Below, in pieces: positions 34,856-43,668 of a stretch of DNA of 64,000 nt. A program made the position numbers and the translations under genes. How positions within the stretch are numbered: position 1 is the first letter of the stretch; each line of letters opens with the position of its first letter. The notes beneath the pieces are model-generated. The model ran no database searches. It was not told where the DNA came from and saw nothing but the letters and a program-made list of their open reading frames with translations. The DNA is from Cohaesibacter haloalkalitolerans (lineage in GTDB: Bacteria > Pseudomonadota > Alphaproteobacteria > Rhizobiales > Cohaesibacteraceae): assembly GCF_003574655.1 (NCBI RefSeq), contig NZ_QNUM01000003.1, positions 62,001-126,000 on the forward strand, in the 5' to 3' direction.

Positions 34856-35515
34856 ATGCGGGTCTTGTTGGTCGAGGATGACATGGTGCTCGGGTCTGCG
34901 GTGCGCGACCAGATCGCCGCCGACGGGCACAGCGTGGATTGGGTACAAAGGCTGGACGCCGCAGGGGATTATCTGCGCGCCGCGCCCTATGACCTTGTAC
35001 TGCTCGATCTGATGCTGCCGGACGGTCTGGGACTCAACTTCCTCAGAAAACTCAGAGCATCGGGCGATGTGACACCGGTCATTATCCTGACCGCCCTCGA
35101 TCAGATCTCCGACCGTATCGAAGGCCTCAACGCTGGTGCCGATGACTATTTGGTCAAACCCTTTGACCTGCAGGAACTGACAGCGCGCCTCAAGGCCGTC
35201 GCCCGTCGCTACAGCGGCAACCCCAATCCATTGGTCAAGATCGGCGAACTGGAAATCGACATCGCAGCCCGCACCATCATGCGCTCAGGCAAGACCGTGA
35301 CGTTGACAGCAAGGGAATGGGCTCTCTTCGAGGCCTTTCTGCAACATCCGGGCAACCTGCTCTCCAAGAGCCAGTTGGAGGAAACCCTCTATACATTCGA
35401 CGCAGAGATCGAAAGCAACACCATCGAGGTCCACATCAGCCGCATGCGCAAAAAGCTCGGGGCCGGCGTGATCGAAACCGTGCGCGGTATGGGCTATCGG
35501 CTGGAGCAGTCATGA
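34856..35515 (+). CDS. OmpR-family response regulator (QseB/PmrA-like)
   Basis: 219 residues. Receiver: EDD 7-9, phosphoacceptor Asp51 in LVLLDLMLPDGLG, ILTAL, Lys101 in YLVKPFDL. Winged-helix DNA-binding domain from about residue 125 (VTLTAREWALFEAFLQHPG; EIESNTIEVHISRMRKKLG; IETVRGMGYRLE). Divergent from the DUF2271/PepSY/apbE run across 184 bp, so likely its regulator. The intergenic region has the inverted pair GCCTGAAG (34721) and CTTCAGGC (34796). Stop overlaps the kinase start (ATGA). Confidence 0.93.
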   Translation: MRVLLVEDDMVLGSAVRDQIAADGHSVDWVQRLDAAGDYLRAAPYDLVLLDLMLPDGLGLNFLRKLRASGDVTPVIILTALDQISDRIEGLNAGADDYLVKPFDLQELTARLKAVARRYSGNPNPLVKIGELEIDIAARTIMRSGKTVTLTAREWALFEAFLQHPGNLLSKSQLEETLYTFDAEIESNTIEVHISRMRKKLGAGVIETVRGMGYRLEQS

Positions 35516-37014
35516 AAGTAAGGTCCTTCGTCAAAAACAGTCTTCAGCTGCGTCTGTCCCTCGGTCTTGCGCTGGGTGTGGGCCTTCTCTGGCTGGCAGC
35601 AACCACCGTCAGCGGGCTCGTCGTCAAGCATGAGCTCGACGGCGCCTTCGATCAGGCCCTTGCCGAAGCCGTGGAGCGTCTGCTGCCACCGGTCATTCAC
35701 GACATTGTCGAAGGCAATGGCAGAAGCGATGAAATGGAGGACCTCAAGGTCAATGGCCTCCATATCGGACGGATCGGCAAATCCTGGCGCACAGAAAACG
35801 GCATCACCCGCGATGGTTTCAAGCAAGGCTTCAAGCGCCGCCTGCACAAAGACAATGAAGAGGATGATGACGGCGAAGAAAAAGGTCGGCAAGACGTCTC
35901 GCAAAAAGTCGAAAAGCCGTCCATCAAATCAGATGACGATCAGTATCTCACCTATATTGTTCGAGACGCCCAAGGCGGGCTTTTGCTGCAGTCCAATCAT
36001 GCAGATCCCGAGATTTTCCCGAGTATCGATCAACTGGGCTTCATCACGCTCAACGACCAGCGCATTTTCACTGGCTCCACCCTTGATGGCAACGTGATCA
36101 TCTCCGTCGCAGACCCAATGGAAAGGCGCCAACGGGCTGCACATGACACCCTGAAGGCGCTCGCCATGCCGCTTTTCTTTCTGGTACCGCTCAGCATGTT
36201 TGGCGTCTGGCTGCTGGTGCGTATTTCTATGCGACCAATGCGCGGCTTCCGCTCGGGCATCGAAGCGCGCGGGGCAGGGGATCTGACCCCGATCAGGGCC
36301 AAAAATCTGCCGTCTGAAATCGAACCCATCGCCGATGCCGTCAACAATCTGCTTGACCGCATGCGCAGGACACTGGAAGCCGAGCGCAGCTTTACCGCCA
36401 ACAGCGCCCACGAGTTGCGTACCCCCGTTGCCGCAGCGCTGGCACAGACCCAGCGTCTCATCTCGGAAGCGGGTGAAGGCTCCATCGGGGACCGGGCCCA
36501 TCAGATCGAAACGGCGCTCAAGTCGCTCTCACGCCTCACCGAAAAACTCATGCAGCTGGCCCGTGCCGAGGGTGGATCCATGCTGTCCGAACAGGAACGC
36601 GACATCGTGCCGATTGCCAGACTGGTGATGGACGAGTTCCGCGAGGATTCCGAACGCCTCGACATCCTGTTGCCGTCAGAGCCGCTACCCCTGCTAATCG
36701 ACGCCAATGTCTTTGCCATCCTGTTGCGCAATCTCGTCGAGAATGCCCTCAAGCATGCGACCCCGGAAAGCATCGTCACCATCACGCTGGCGAGGGACAA
36801 AAGCCTGTCCGTGACCAACGACTGCGACCCGATACCCGCAGATGTGATGGAACGCCTGCTCCGCCCCTTCGAACGCGGCAACACCTCTGCCAAGGGTAGC
36901 GGAGTTGGTCTAGCCATTGTCGAGGCCATCACCAAGGGCAGCGGGGCTTCGCTCTCGCTGAAGTCACCGATTACCGGCACATCAAGAGGGTTTGAGGCCA
37001 TGGTCCGTTTCTGA
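35512..37014 (+). CDS. Sensor histidine kinase with acidic periplasmic loop
   Basis: 500 residues. Membrane helices about 15-37 and 218-238 bound a periplasmic region of about 180 residues. Within it lies a strongly acidic block KDNEEDDDGEEK (113-124) and SDDDQ (140-144), which could bind metal cations. HAMP segment follows, then phosphoacceptor His300 in NSAHELRTPVAAAL, N-box LVENALKHA, and GSGVGLAIVEAI. QseC/PmrB-like architecture. Starts inside the regulator stop codon. By position it would sense a signal (metal or redox) and control the flavinylated electron-transfer genes. Confidence 0.92.
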   Translation: MKVRSFVKNSLQLRLSLGLALGVGLLWLAATTVSGLVVKHELDGAFDQALAEAVERLLPPVIHDIVEGNGRSDEMEDLKVNGLHIGRIGKSWRTENGITRDGFKQGFKRRLHKDNEEDDDGEEKGRQDVSQKVEKPSIKSDDDQYLTYIVRDAQGGLLLQSNHADPEIFPSIDQLGFITLNDQRIFTGSTLDGNVIISVADPMERRQRAAHDTLKALAMPLFFLVPLSMFGVWLLVRISMRPMRGFRSGIEARGAGDLTPIRAKNLPSEIEPIADAVNNLLDRMRRTLEAERSFTANSAHELRTPVAAALAQTQRLISEAGEGSIGDRAHQIETALKSLSRLTEKLMQLARAEGGSMLSEQERDIVPIARLVMDEFREDSERLDILLPSEPLPLLIDANVFAILLRNLVENALKHATPESIVTITLARDKSLSVTNDCDPIPADVMERLLRPFERGNTSAKGSGVGLAIVEAITKGSGASLSLKSPITGTSRGFEAMVRF

Positions 37015-37174
37015 TCCGATCAGCTCTTGGCTCCGGGCAAAGAAAATGGGGATGGGGTATCGAGAAAGCCGGGCAAAATTACGGGCGACATACGACGTAT
37101 TGACGCACGTCCAATCTGCGGTATTTAATCGGGTCTGTTTTTTTCTTGATCCCTTTTTCCCGTCAGGCTCCATC

Positions 37175-37885
37175 ATGAACACCAATGCCTCATCCCCTCG
37201 CTTTGCGATCCCTCAGCCCGTGACACCGACCATACCGGTAACCGGCACCGACGCTGTTTTCCCCATCCGGCGCATCTATTGCGTCGGTCGGAACTACGCC
37301 GCCCACGCCATCGAAATGGGGCACGATCCGGATCGCGAATTGCCATTTTTCTTTCAGAAAAATCCAGACAACATTCTGTTTGCACAGGATTTTCCCTATC
37401 CGCCATTAAGCAGTGACGTGCATTTCGAAGTGGAACTGATCGTTGCGCTGAAGGACGGCGGCAGCAATATTGCCGTTGACGACGCCATGGACAAGATCTT
37501 CGGCTACGGCATCGGGGTGGACTTCACGCGCCGGGATTTGCAGGCCGAGGCCAAGAAGCAGGGCCGTCCGTGGACAGCCGCAAAGGCATTCGAGCATTCC
37601 GCTCCAGTATCGGCGATTGTGCCGGCCGAGGAAGTCCCTTCATTGGCAAAGAAACGGATCTGGCTTGAGAAGAACGGCGCAGTCCAGCAGGACAGCGACC
37701 TCGATCATCTGATCTGGAAGCTGCCAGAGGTGATCAGCGAACTGTCCAAGCAGTTCGAACTTGCCGCAGGCGACATCATCTTTACCGGAACACCGGCCGG
37801 TGTCAGTTCCGTGGACGTAGGAGACAGCATTCATTGTGCTGTCGAGGATATCGCGGAACTGTCCTTCAAAGTGGTTGCGGGTTAA
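37175..37885 (+). CDS. Fumarylacetoacetate hydrolase family protein
   Basis: 236 residues. Domain core: IYCVGRNYAAHAIEMG, FFFQKNPDNI, then the metal-binding acidic pair in HFEVELIVAL and Asp in YGIGVDFTRRDLQAEAKKQG, ending with AGDIIFTGTPAGV. FAH-family enzymes are Mg2+-dependent C-C hydrolases, isomerases or decarboxylases; this short form resembles fumarylpyruvate hydrolase / acylpyruvase-type members. ATG 37175 is preferred; the longer frame to 36992 has no family similarity. Isolated between a two-component system and a convergent TRAP operon; substrate unknown. Confidence 0.9.
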   Translation: MNTNASSPRFAIPQPVTPTIPVTGTDAVFPIRRIYCVGRNYAAHAIEMGHDPDRELPFFFQKNPDNILFAQDFPYPPLSSDVHFEVELIVALKDGGSNIAVDDAMDKIFGYGIGVDFTRRDLQAEAKKQGRPWTAAKAFEHSAPVSAIVPAEEVPSLAKKRIWLEKNGAVQQDSDLDHLIWKLPEVISELSKQFELAAGDIIFTGTPAGVSSVDVGDSIHCAVEDIAELSFKVVAG

Positions 37886-37895
37886 GCCGCAAAGG

Positions 37896-37923
37896 CTCTC
37901 TCCCGGCAGATGTCGGGAGAGAG
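37896..37923. terminator. Perfect 10-bp stem-loop between convergent genes
   Basis: CTCTCTCCCG pairs with CGGGAGAGAG over an eight-base loop, midway between the convergent FAH-family gene and TRAP permease gene. T runs are weak on both sides, so termination efficiency is uncertain. Confidence 0.55.
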
Positions 37924-37937
37924 AAACACAGGCATCG

Positions 37938-39812
37938 CTAGGCCGAGACAGCCCTGTCTCCGGAAAGCTTGCGCCCCCAGATCATCGCAGCCGCGATGGT
38001 GGCGGCAACCCCGGCCAGCTTGACAATCACCAGCGGCCACAGGCAGGCAATCGCAATGATACCGAAAACATAGCGCTGCCAGACCGGTATCGGAGCCCGG
38101 ATAAAGCCCAGCATGGCAAATCCCATCGCAAACAGCGCCCCGATCCCGCCAATGACTGCCAGAGTGTTGTCAACGAGACCGGCATTGGACAGTAGCCCCA
38201 GATCATAGCAGAAGGCGAACGGCACCATGAAGGCGAGGATGCCGAGCTTGAGCGCCTGAATGGCTGTCTTGTTCGGATCGGACTGGGCCAGAGAACTCGC
38301 CGCATAGGCCGCCAGAGCCACCGGTGGGGTGATGTTGGAAACGATCGCGAAATAGAACACGAACATGTGCGCCGCCAACGGCTCGAAGCCCAGCTCAGCC
38401 AGAGCCGGTACGCCAAGAGCCGCCCCGAGAATGTAGGCGCTGGTGGTTGGCAGCCCCATACCGAGAATCAGCGATACGACGGCGATGAGGAACAAAGCAA
38501 CAAAGGGCACGCCCTGTGCCAGCGAAAAGACCAGTCCAACAAACTTGAACCCGAAACCGGTAAGGGACACCGACCCGACCACAATGCCTGCCGCCGCACA
38601 TGCAATGGCGACAACCGGCACATTTCTGGAGCCGGACACGATCGCATCAAGAATTTTCCGCGGTCCCATGCGATGCTCCGGATCGGGCAGGGAAACCAGC
38701 CACGCCCCGAGAATACCGATGGCGGCCGCCAGCATGGGCGAAAAACCTGACAGAAGCATGTAGACGAGGCCGACGATCGGGAGCAGCTTGTAGGACTGCT
38801 TCAGCACCCGCTTCTTGCTTGGCAGATCCTCTTCGCTCAGCCCCTGCAAATTATTCTTGAGCGCTCCCAGATGCACCATCAGCAACACGGCTCCGTAATA
38901 GAGAACAGCCGGGACAAGCGCCGCAATGATGATGTCACTGAAAGGAACCCCAAGGAAAGACGCCATGATGAAGGCACCGGCCCCCATGATCGGAGGCATG
39001 ATCTGTCCCCCGGTACTGGCAACCGATTCCACGGCGGCAGCAAAGTAGGGCGGATAGCCGATCCGTTTCATCAGCGGGATGGTGAAGGTGCCGGTTCCAT
39101 AAACGTTAGCAACCGCAGCTCCGGAGATTGAGCCGAACAGGGCTGAACTCACCACCGAGATCTTGGCCGGGCCTCCGGGAGACGTTCCGGTGAAAGCCTG
39201 GGCAAAATCCATAAAATACTGTCCGACACCGCTTTTTTCCAGAAAACCGCCGAAAATCAGGAAAACCATCACGAATGTTGCAGACACACCGAGCGGAATG
39301 GAGAAAACGCCTTCATCGGTCAGATAGATCTGTTCGATAACCTCGGCAAAGCTGAAGGGCAGCCCCTTGAGGATTCCGGGCATATAATTGCCAAACCACA
39401 TATAACCGGCAAAGAAGCCGACGATGATGGCCAGAGGCATCCCGACCACGCGCCGTGTCGCTTCAAGCAGGAAGAACACCAGCGCCAGTCCGAGCACCTG
39501 CTGGGCCATGGTGACGTCATCGACCTGCACCATACGGAAGGTGATTTCCTCATAATTCAGAATGATGTAGAGGCCGGGCAGCGTGGACGCAATGGCCAGT
39601 ATCCAGTCATACCACGGGACATTGACACTATCCTTGTCGGCGCCTCGCATCGGATAGAGAATGAAGGCCATGGGGAACACCATGCTCAGATGCAGGCTGC
39701 GTTGCAGATAGGCCTCGAAACTGCCGAAAACCGATGTGTAGAGATGGAACAGACCAACACACAGGATATAGACATAGACAATTCGTTTAACCAGTGAACC
39801 CGTCGCGCGCAT
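37938..39812 (-). CDS. TRAP transporter fused 4TM/12TM permease (TAXI type)
   Basis: 624 residues. The first four helices match DctQ-like small subunit and the rest DctM-like large subunit, fused as is typical of TAXI-TRAP systems. Hallmarks: GGFLEKSGVGQYFMDFAQA, GSISGAAVANVYGTGTFTIP, ASTGGQIMPPIMGAGAF and the later GMGLPTTSAYILGAAL. Secondary, sodium- or proton-driven importer of the inner membrane working with the receptor encoded 95 bp upstream. Substrate unknown; TAXI systems often carry C4-dicarboxylates or glutamate-like acids. Confidence 0.95.
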   Translation of the reverse strand: MRATGSLVKRIVYVYILCVGLFHLYTSVFGSFEAYLQRSLHLSMVFPMAFILYPMRGADKDSVNVPWYDWILAIASTLPGLYIILNYEEITFRMVQVDDVTMAQQVLGLALVFFLLEATRRVVGMPLAIIVGFFAGYMWFGNYMPGILKGLPFSFAEVIEQIYLTDEGVFSIPLGVSATFVMVFLIFGGFLEKSGVGQYFMDFAQAFTGTSPGGPAKISVVSSALFGSISGAAVANVYGTGTFTIPLMKRIGYPPYFAAAVESVASTGGQIMPPIMGAGAFIMASFLGVPFSDIIIAALVPAVLYYGAVLLMVHLGALKNNLQGLSEEDLPSKKRVLKQSYKLLPIVGLVYMLLSGFSPMLAAAIGILGAWLVSLPDPEHRMGPRKILDAIVSGSRNVPVVAIACAAAGIVVGSVSLTGFGFKFVGLVFSLAQGVPFVALFLIAVVSLILGMGLPTTSAYILGAALGVPALAELGFEPLAAHMFVFYFAIVSNITPPVALAAYAASSLAQSDPNKTAIQALKLGILAFMVPFAFCYDLGLLSNAGLVDNTLAVIGGIGALFAMGFAMLGFIRAPIPVWQRYVFGIIAIACLWPLVIVKLAGVAATIAAAMIWGRKLSGDRAVSA

Positions 39813-39907
39813 ATCGGTTTCCTTCTGTCACGAAAGGGGAAATGGGGGAGGGAGCAAGTGCGACCCCGGCAATCGGGCCGGGATCGCCACGTCTTCTGAC
39901 ATGCGCT

Positions 39908-40873
39908 TTACTGCACCGACTTCCAGAACTTGACGGCGCCCGGATGGGCAGGAACAGAAGCAGGAACAGCTTCCTGCGGGTTCAGCTCTTCAACAGCCTT
40001 GACGCCCTTCTGCAGGGTTTCCTTGTTTTCCCAGAGCGCCTTGGTCATGTTGTAGACCGTATCCTCATCCAGATCACTGCGCACAACGATACTGGTGTAG
40101 TCCCCAATGGTTGGAACGGGCTCGGTCACGGATTTGTAGATTTCCGGATCGATCTCGAAGGTCACCGTACCAAGAGCATTGCTCATCGCATCAAGGATCT
40201 TCTTGTCGACAGGGAGAAGAACCACATCCAACTGGCTTTCGATCTTAAGAACAACAGCTGCGGCGCGACCAACCGAGAAGGCGAAGCAATCAAGGTGATT
40301 GTCTGCCAGCTGGTTGGAACCGTCATCATACGATGCGAAGGAGACAGAGCCACCCCAGCCCTGAATATCCTTCCAGCCCACACCCAGACCCTTTTCAAAG
40401 GCGGCGCGGATCACGAATTCGGAAGAGGTCCCCGGCTTCAGGGTAGCCATACGGATTGGCAGCTTCTTGTCAACGATATCGGCAACCGACTTGATGCCAT
40501 TGGCCTCGGCATAGTCCTTGCGCATGACGAAATAGGTATACTGACGATAGACGTTGGCCAATACCGAGACATTCTCATAGGCCTGCTTGAACGGATCCTC
40601 GCCCTTTGTCGCAGCACCAACCAGAGACGTCACGGAGAATCCAAGATCGGTCTTGCCACGGTCGGCATTCACCACGTTGGAAACACCGCCACCGGTGCCG
40701 CTGGAAGTCGGAATACCCGCCTTTGACCAGGTTTCCGCCAACGCGCCACCAAGGGCAAACCAGTTGCCACCCGGAGGGCCTGCGGAAAAGCGAAGCTGGT
40801 CCTGTGCACTAGCAGGAACCGACACGATCGTTGCGCAAACCAGCGCAGCTGCAACAGCAATTCTCTTGAACAT
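39908..40873 (-). CDS. TAXI family TRAP solute-binding protein
   Basis: 321 residues. Signal peptide 1-23 ending ASA, then QLRFSAGPPGGNWFALGGALAETW, the TAXI opening motif. STGTGGGVSNVVNADRGKTDLGF and GVGWKDIQGWGG also fit. Periplasmic receptor for the fused permease downstream. GGAGG lies seven bases before the ATG. Probably transcribed as a two-gene operon with the permease. Confidence 0.94.
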   Translation of the reverse strand: MFKRIAVAAALVCATIVSVPASAQDQLRFSAGPPGGNWFALGGALAETWSKAGIPTSSGTGGGVSNVVNADRGKTDLGFSVTSLVGAATKGEDPFKQAYENVSVLANVYRQYTYFVMRKDYAEANGIKSVADIVDKKLPIRMATLKPGTSSEFVIRAAFEKGLGVGWKDIQGWGGSVSFASYDDGSNQLADNHLDCFAFSVGRAAAVVLKIESQLDVVLLPVDKKILDAMSNALGTVTFEIDPEIYKSVTEPVPTIGDYTSIVVRSDLDEDTVYNMTKALWENKETLQKGVKAVEELNPQEAVPASVPAHPGAVKFWKSVQ

Positions 40874-41198
40874 CTACCATCCTCCACGTTCAATCCAAGA
40901 CGTATGAAATCAAATGAAACCAGCGACTAAGTCCTTGCCCTGATTACTGATAGTTTACCTTTCCAATTCAACAGTATCGCAACAGACACAGGCCAGCCAT
41001 TCATCCTTAGGTTGAATAGGCCATATCGCATCAGGTCTTCTACGAAGAGTTGCCGATGAGGTTTTTAACAAGCCGGTTCAAATTGCCCGGGCACGCAGCA
41101 AGGAGAAGGCCAAAGGCGCTTTTGCAAATGCCAGCAGGAAGGATGCGCAATCGCAAGCGCAGAATACCGCGCCTCGCAGGGGGAAATATGAACAGGCC
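40874..41198. other. 325-bp region between the TAXI receptor and the LysR gene
   Basis: Both flanking genes are on the minus strand, so this holds the TAXI operon promoter and the 3' end of the LysR transcript. An open frame at 41056-41214 (plus) is Arg/Lys-rich, overlaps the LysR end and resembles nothing known; it is not called. No terminator or operator could be defined. Confidence 0.45.
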
Positions 41199-42074
41199 TC
41201 AGGTCTGCGGCATCCGATAATTGAGCAGAGCGTCCGTCAGGACGTCGAGAACCGCTGCACGACTGGAACTTGGCCGGCGTACAACCCCCAGTTTCCGATA
41301 GATCGGCGGTGATCCGAAAGGGGTGGTCTCAAGGCCGGTTGTCACCATGCCATGCAAGGCCACTTCCGGAACAACCGAGAATCCGAGCCCTGCCTCGACA
41401 CAGCCAATCACCGCTGGCATGGTGTTCACAGAAACAAGCTGGCGTTGTTCCGCCCCGAGTCGCGCCAATTCCGTGTCAATTTGACGCGCCAGAGGCACGT
41501 GAATGCGATATCGGATGTAGGGAATCGTCCGCACGAGCTCCTCAAACGACAGCTCTTTTGCGCCCGCAGGCAACAGGATCAACAGCGGCTCGCTAAGCAC
41601 TTCCGTCCAGATAAGACCGCTCGGAACCGTCACCTGATCGGCGACGAGTGCCGCGTCCAGCTGCCCTGAGGCAACCTCGCTCATCAGCTGCTCCGACATG
41701 CCGATACGGAGGCGAAACGACAGATCAGGGAAGGTCGACCGGATTGTCGCCAGCGTGCGGGGTACATAGGAATTGGCAGCCGTGCGCAAAGTCCCAAACG
41801 CCAATGTTCCCCGTACCTTGGCCCCGCTGACCGACGCTTTGGTTTCGGTGACGATTTGCAGGATCGTGCGCGCCGACCGCACCATCTCCGATCCCTTTGC
41901 GGTCAAGACAGGCGGCCTTCGGGACCGGTCGAACAGATCCGTTTGCAGCTCGGATTCCAGCGCGGCAATCTGCTGGCTCACCGCCGATGCAGTCAGGTTG
42001 ACTGCCTCGGCCGCAGCGGCAAAGCCACCGTGTTGAACGACGGCCAAGAGTGTTTCGAGTTGTCGTGTGTCCAC
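41199..42074 (-). CDS. LysR family transcriptional regulator divergent from tctCBA
   Basis: 291 residues. HTH FAAAAEAVNLTASAVSQQIAALESELQ (about residues 17-43), then the substrate domain (LAFGTLRTAANSYVPRTLATI; LDAALVADQ; MPAVIGCVEAGLGFSVVPEVAL). Divergent from tctC with 133 bp between starts, and a T-N11-A type LysR box lies in that gap, so control of tctCBA and the coupled gamma-glutamyltransferase-like gene is the natural reading. Effector presumably the transported acid or a breakdown product. Confidence 0.92.
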   Translation of the reverse strand: MDTRQLETLLAVVQHGGFAAAAEAVNLTASAVSQQIAALESELQTDLFDRSRRPPVLTAKGSEMVRSARTILQIVTETKASVSGAKVRGTLAFGTLRTAANSYVPRTLATIRSTFPDLSFRLRIGMSEQLMSEVASGQLDAALVADQVTVPSGLIWTEVLSEPLLILLPAGAKELSFEELVRTIPYIRYRIHVPLARQIDTELARLGAEQRQLVSVNTMPAVIGCVEAGLGFSVVPEVALHGMVTTGLETTPFGSPPIYRKLGVVRRPSSSRAAVLDVLTDALLNYRMPQT

Positions 42075-42090
42075 GCCATAACATTAGCAT

Positions 42091-42111
42091 TTCTTATTTT
42101 AATAGCAAGAA
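42091..42111. promoter_or_regulatory. LysR box between lysR and tctC
   Basis: TTCTT (42091-42095) and AAGAA (42107-42111) are inverted and spaced by 11 bp, the T-N11-A arrangement of LysR recognition sites. A possible tctC promoter follows (TTGTGT at 42136 and CATAAA at 42159). Confidence 0.6.
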
Positions 42112-42207
42112 TTCTGAGCTTTGCGTGCGTTTTCCTTGTGTTACAGTTGATGCGCAATCATAAACAAAACGGGTATCCGTTACATATTTCCATTGGGAGT
42201 AAGCTCC

Positions 42208-43155
42208 ATGAATTTACGTTCGGGCCTCGCAGCCCTCGTTGCAGCCGTTTCGCTGTTTTCTTCGCCCGTCCTCGCCGCCGACTATCCGGAGCGTCCGGTC
42301 GAATTCATTGTTCCCTGGGCACCGGGTGGTGGCTCCGATACGCTGATGCGCCTCATTGCCAACGATATCAAACCCTATCTCGGCGTTGACATGCCGATCA
42401 TCAACATGCCCGGCGTCGGCGGTACCGTCGGCCTGCGCGAAGCCTCTCGCCGCGCAGCGGATGGCTACACCATCTCTCAGGTTCATGAAGGTCTTCTGGT
42501 CGCCTCGCAGATCGGTCTGACCGAACTCAAATGGACCGATTTCGAACCCATCGCCCTGATGACCTCTTCGCCGCAGTATCTGGTCGTCAATGGCAAGGCA
42601 CCCTACAAGACCTTTGAAGAATTCGTGACCTATGCCAAGGCCCATCCGGGCGAGATCACCATGGGCGTCACCCTTGGCGGCGTGCCACACCTGCATGCAG
42701 CCATGATCGAACAGGCATTCGGCCTCAAATTCTCCTACGTCGGATATGAGGGCACCGGTCAGCGCATTCGCGCCCTTGTTGGCGCCAACCTCGACGCAGC
42801 CATCGGCGACATCAGCTCGTCCAAACAGTTCGTCGACAATGGCGATCTGATCTTCCTCGCCGTGGGATCGACCAAACGCGTCAAGGAAGCACCGGATGTA
42901 CCGACCTTTGCCGAACTGGGTTCCGACATCGAACTGAGCGTCACCCGTGGCATTGTCATGCCGAAAGACACCCCGCAGGAAGCCCGCGACAAGATGGAAG
43001 CTGCTCTCAAGGCTCTGGCTGCTGACGAAACCTACATCAAGCAGACCAACAATGCGGGCGCCGAGGTCGATTTCCGCGGTCAGGTTGATTACAACAAATA
43101 TCTCAGCAAACTCGACAAGACGGTTTCTGAACTGGCAGAGGTGCTTGCACCGTGA
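42208..43155 (+). CDS. tctC: Tripartite tricarboxylate transporter receptor, TctC family
   Basis: 315 residues. Signal peptide 1-24 (ends VLA), then ADYPERPVEFIVPWAPGGGSDTLMR, the standard TctC/Bug start. PIINMPGVGGTVGLREASR and the GVTLGGVPHLHAAMIEQ region complete the ligand cleft. Periplasmic high-affinity receptor feeding TctAB. ATG 42208 has GGGAG ten bases upstream; a TTG at 42193 is less likely. Bug receptors bind carboxylates and amino-acid-derived acids; here the downstream enzyme suggests a gamma-glutamyl or pyroglutamyl compound, which is inference. Confidence 0.93.
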   Translation: MNLRSGLAALVAAVSLFSSPVLAADYPERPVEFIVPWAPGGGSDTLMRLIANDIKPYLGVDMPIINMPGVGGTVGLREASRRAADGYTISQVHEGLLVASQIGLTELKWTDFEPIALMTSSPQYLVVNGKAPYKTFEEFVTYAKAHPGEITMGVTLGGVPHLHAAMIEQAFGLKFSYVGYEGTGQRIRALVGANLDAAIGDISSSKQFVDNGDLIFLAVGSTKRVKEAPDVPTFAELGSDIELSVTRGIVMPKDTPQEARDKMEAALKALAADETYIKQTNNAGAEVDFRGQVDYNKYLSKLDKTVSELAEVLAP

Positions 43156-43667
43156 GCCAGTCGGATCTTGATGAAGAACTGGCTTTGGAGGCGGGCGAGA
43201 TCGCCCGCCTCGTAAGCTATATCCTGTTTCTTCTCATCGCTTCGGGGATGTTCTTTGCCGCAGGCGACATCCCGACCTCCCGCTTTGAGCGGTTGGGAGC
43301 AGGGGCTTTCCCGCAATTTGTCTTTGCCGGTATCGTCCTCATCTGTGCCATTGCGATTGTCCTTACCGTTCCCAAGATTTCCGCCGCGGCCTATGGGCAG
43401 TTTTTCCGCTTCGCCGCGAAATGGGCACGCAAATGCTACCTTGTGTTCCTGTGCCTTGCTGCCCTTGGCCTCTATCTTGTCGCCATGCCGTGGCTCGGCT
43501 TCAGTCTCGCCAGCCTCATTTTTCTGTTCGGCATGCAACTGGCGCTGCTGCCACGGTCCGTTAAATCGATCATCATTGCAGCGATCATTGCCGTGGTCTT
43601 CTCCTACGGGCTGAACTTGCTGTTTGCAGAGGTCTTTACGGTCTTTCTGCCAAAGGGAGTGTTGTGA
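43152..43667 (+). CDS. tctB: Tripartite tricarboxylate transporter small membrane subunit, TctB
   Basis: 171 residues from a GTG that overlaps the tctC stop (GTGA). Four predicted helices and no strong motif, as usual for TctB; the DIPTSRFERLGAGAFPQFV loop fits the family. Works with TctA as the membrane part of the importer. Confidence 0.9.
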   Translation: MSQSDLDEELALEAGEIARLVSYILFLLIASGMFFAAGDIPTSRFERLGAGAFPQFVFAGIVLICAIAIVLTVPKISAAAYGQFFRFAAKWARKCYLVFLCLAALGLYLVAMPWLGFSLASLIFLFGMQLALLPRSVKSIIIAAIIAVVFSYGLNLLFAEVFTVFLPKGVL

Positions 43668-43668
43668 A

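Noticed and set aside
30545-37014. MsrPQ-type methionine sulfoxide repair system
   Set aside because: Neither a molybdopterin MsrP nor an MsrQ-type heme membrane protein is present; the PepSY fusion and DUF2271 point to another electron path.
41056-41214. Arg/Lys-rich plus-strand frame before the end of the LysR gene
   Set aside because: No ribosome site, overlaps the LysR 3' end, no recognisable domain.
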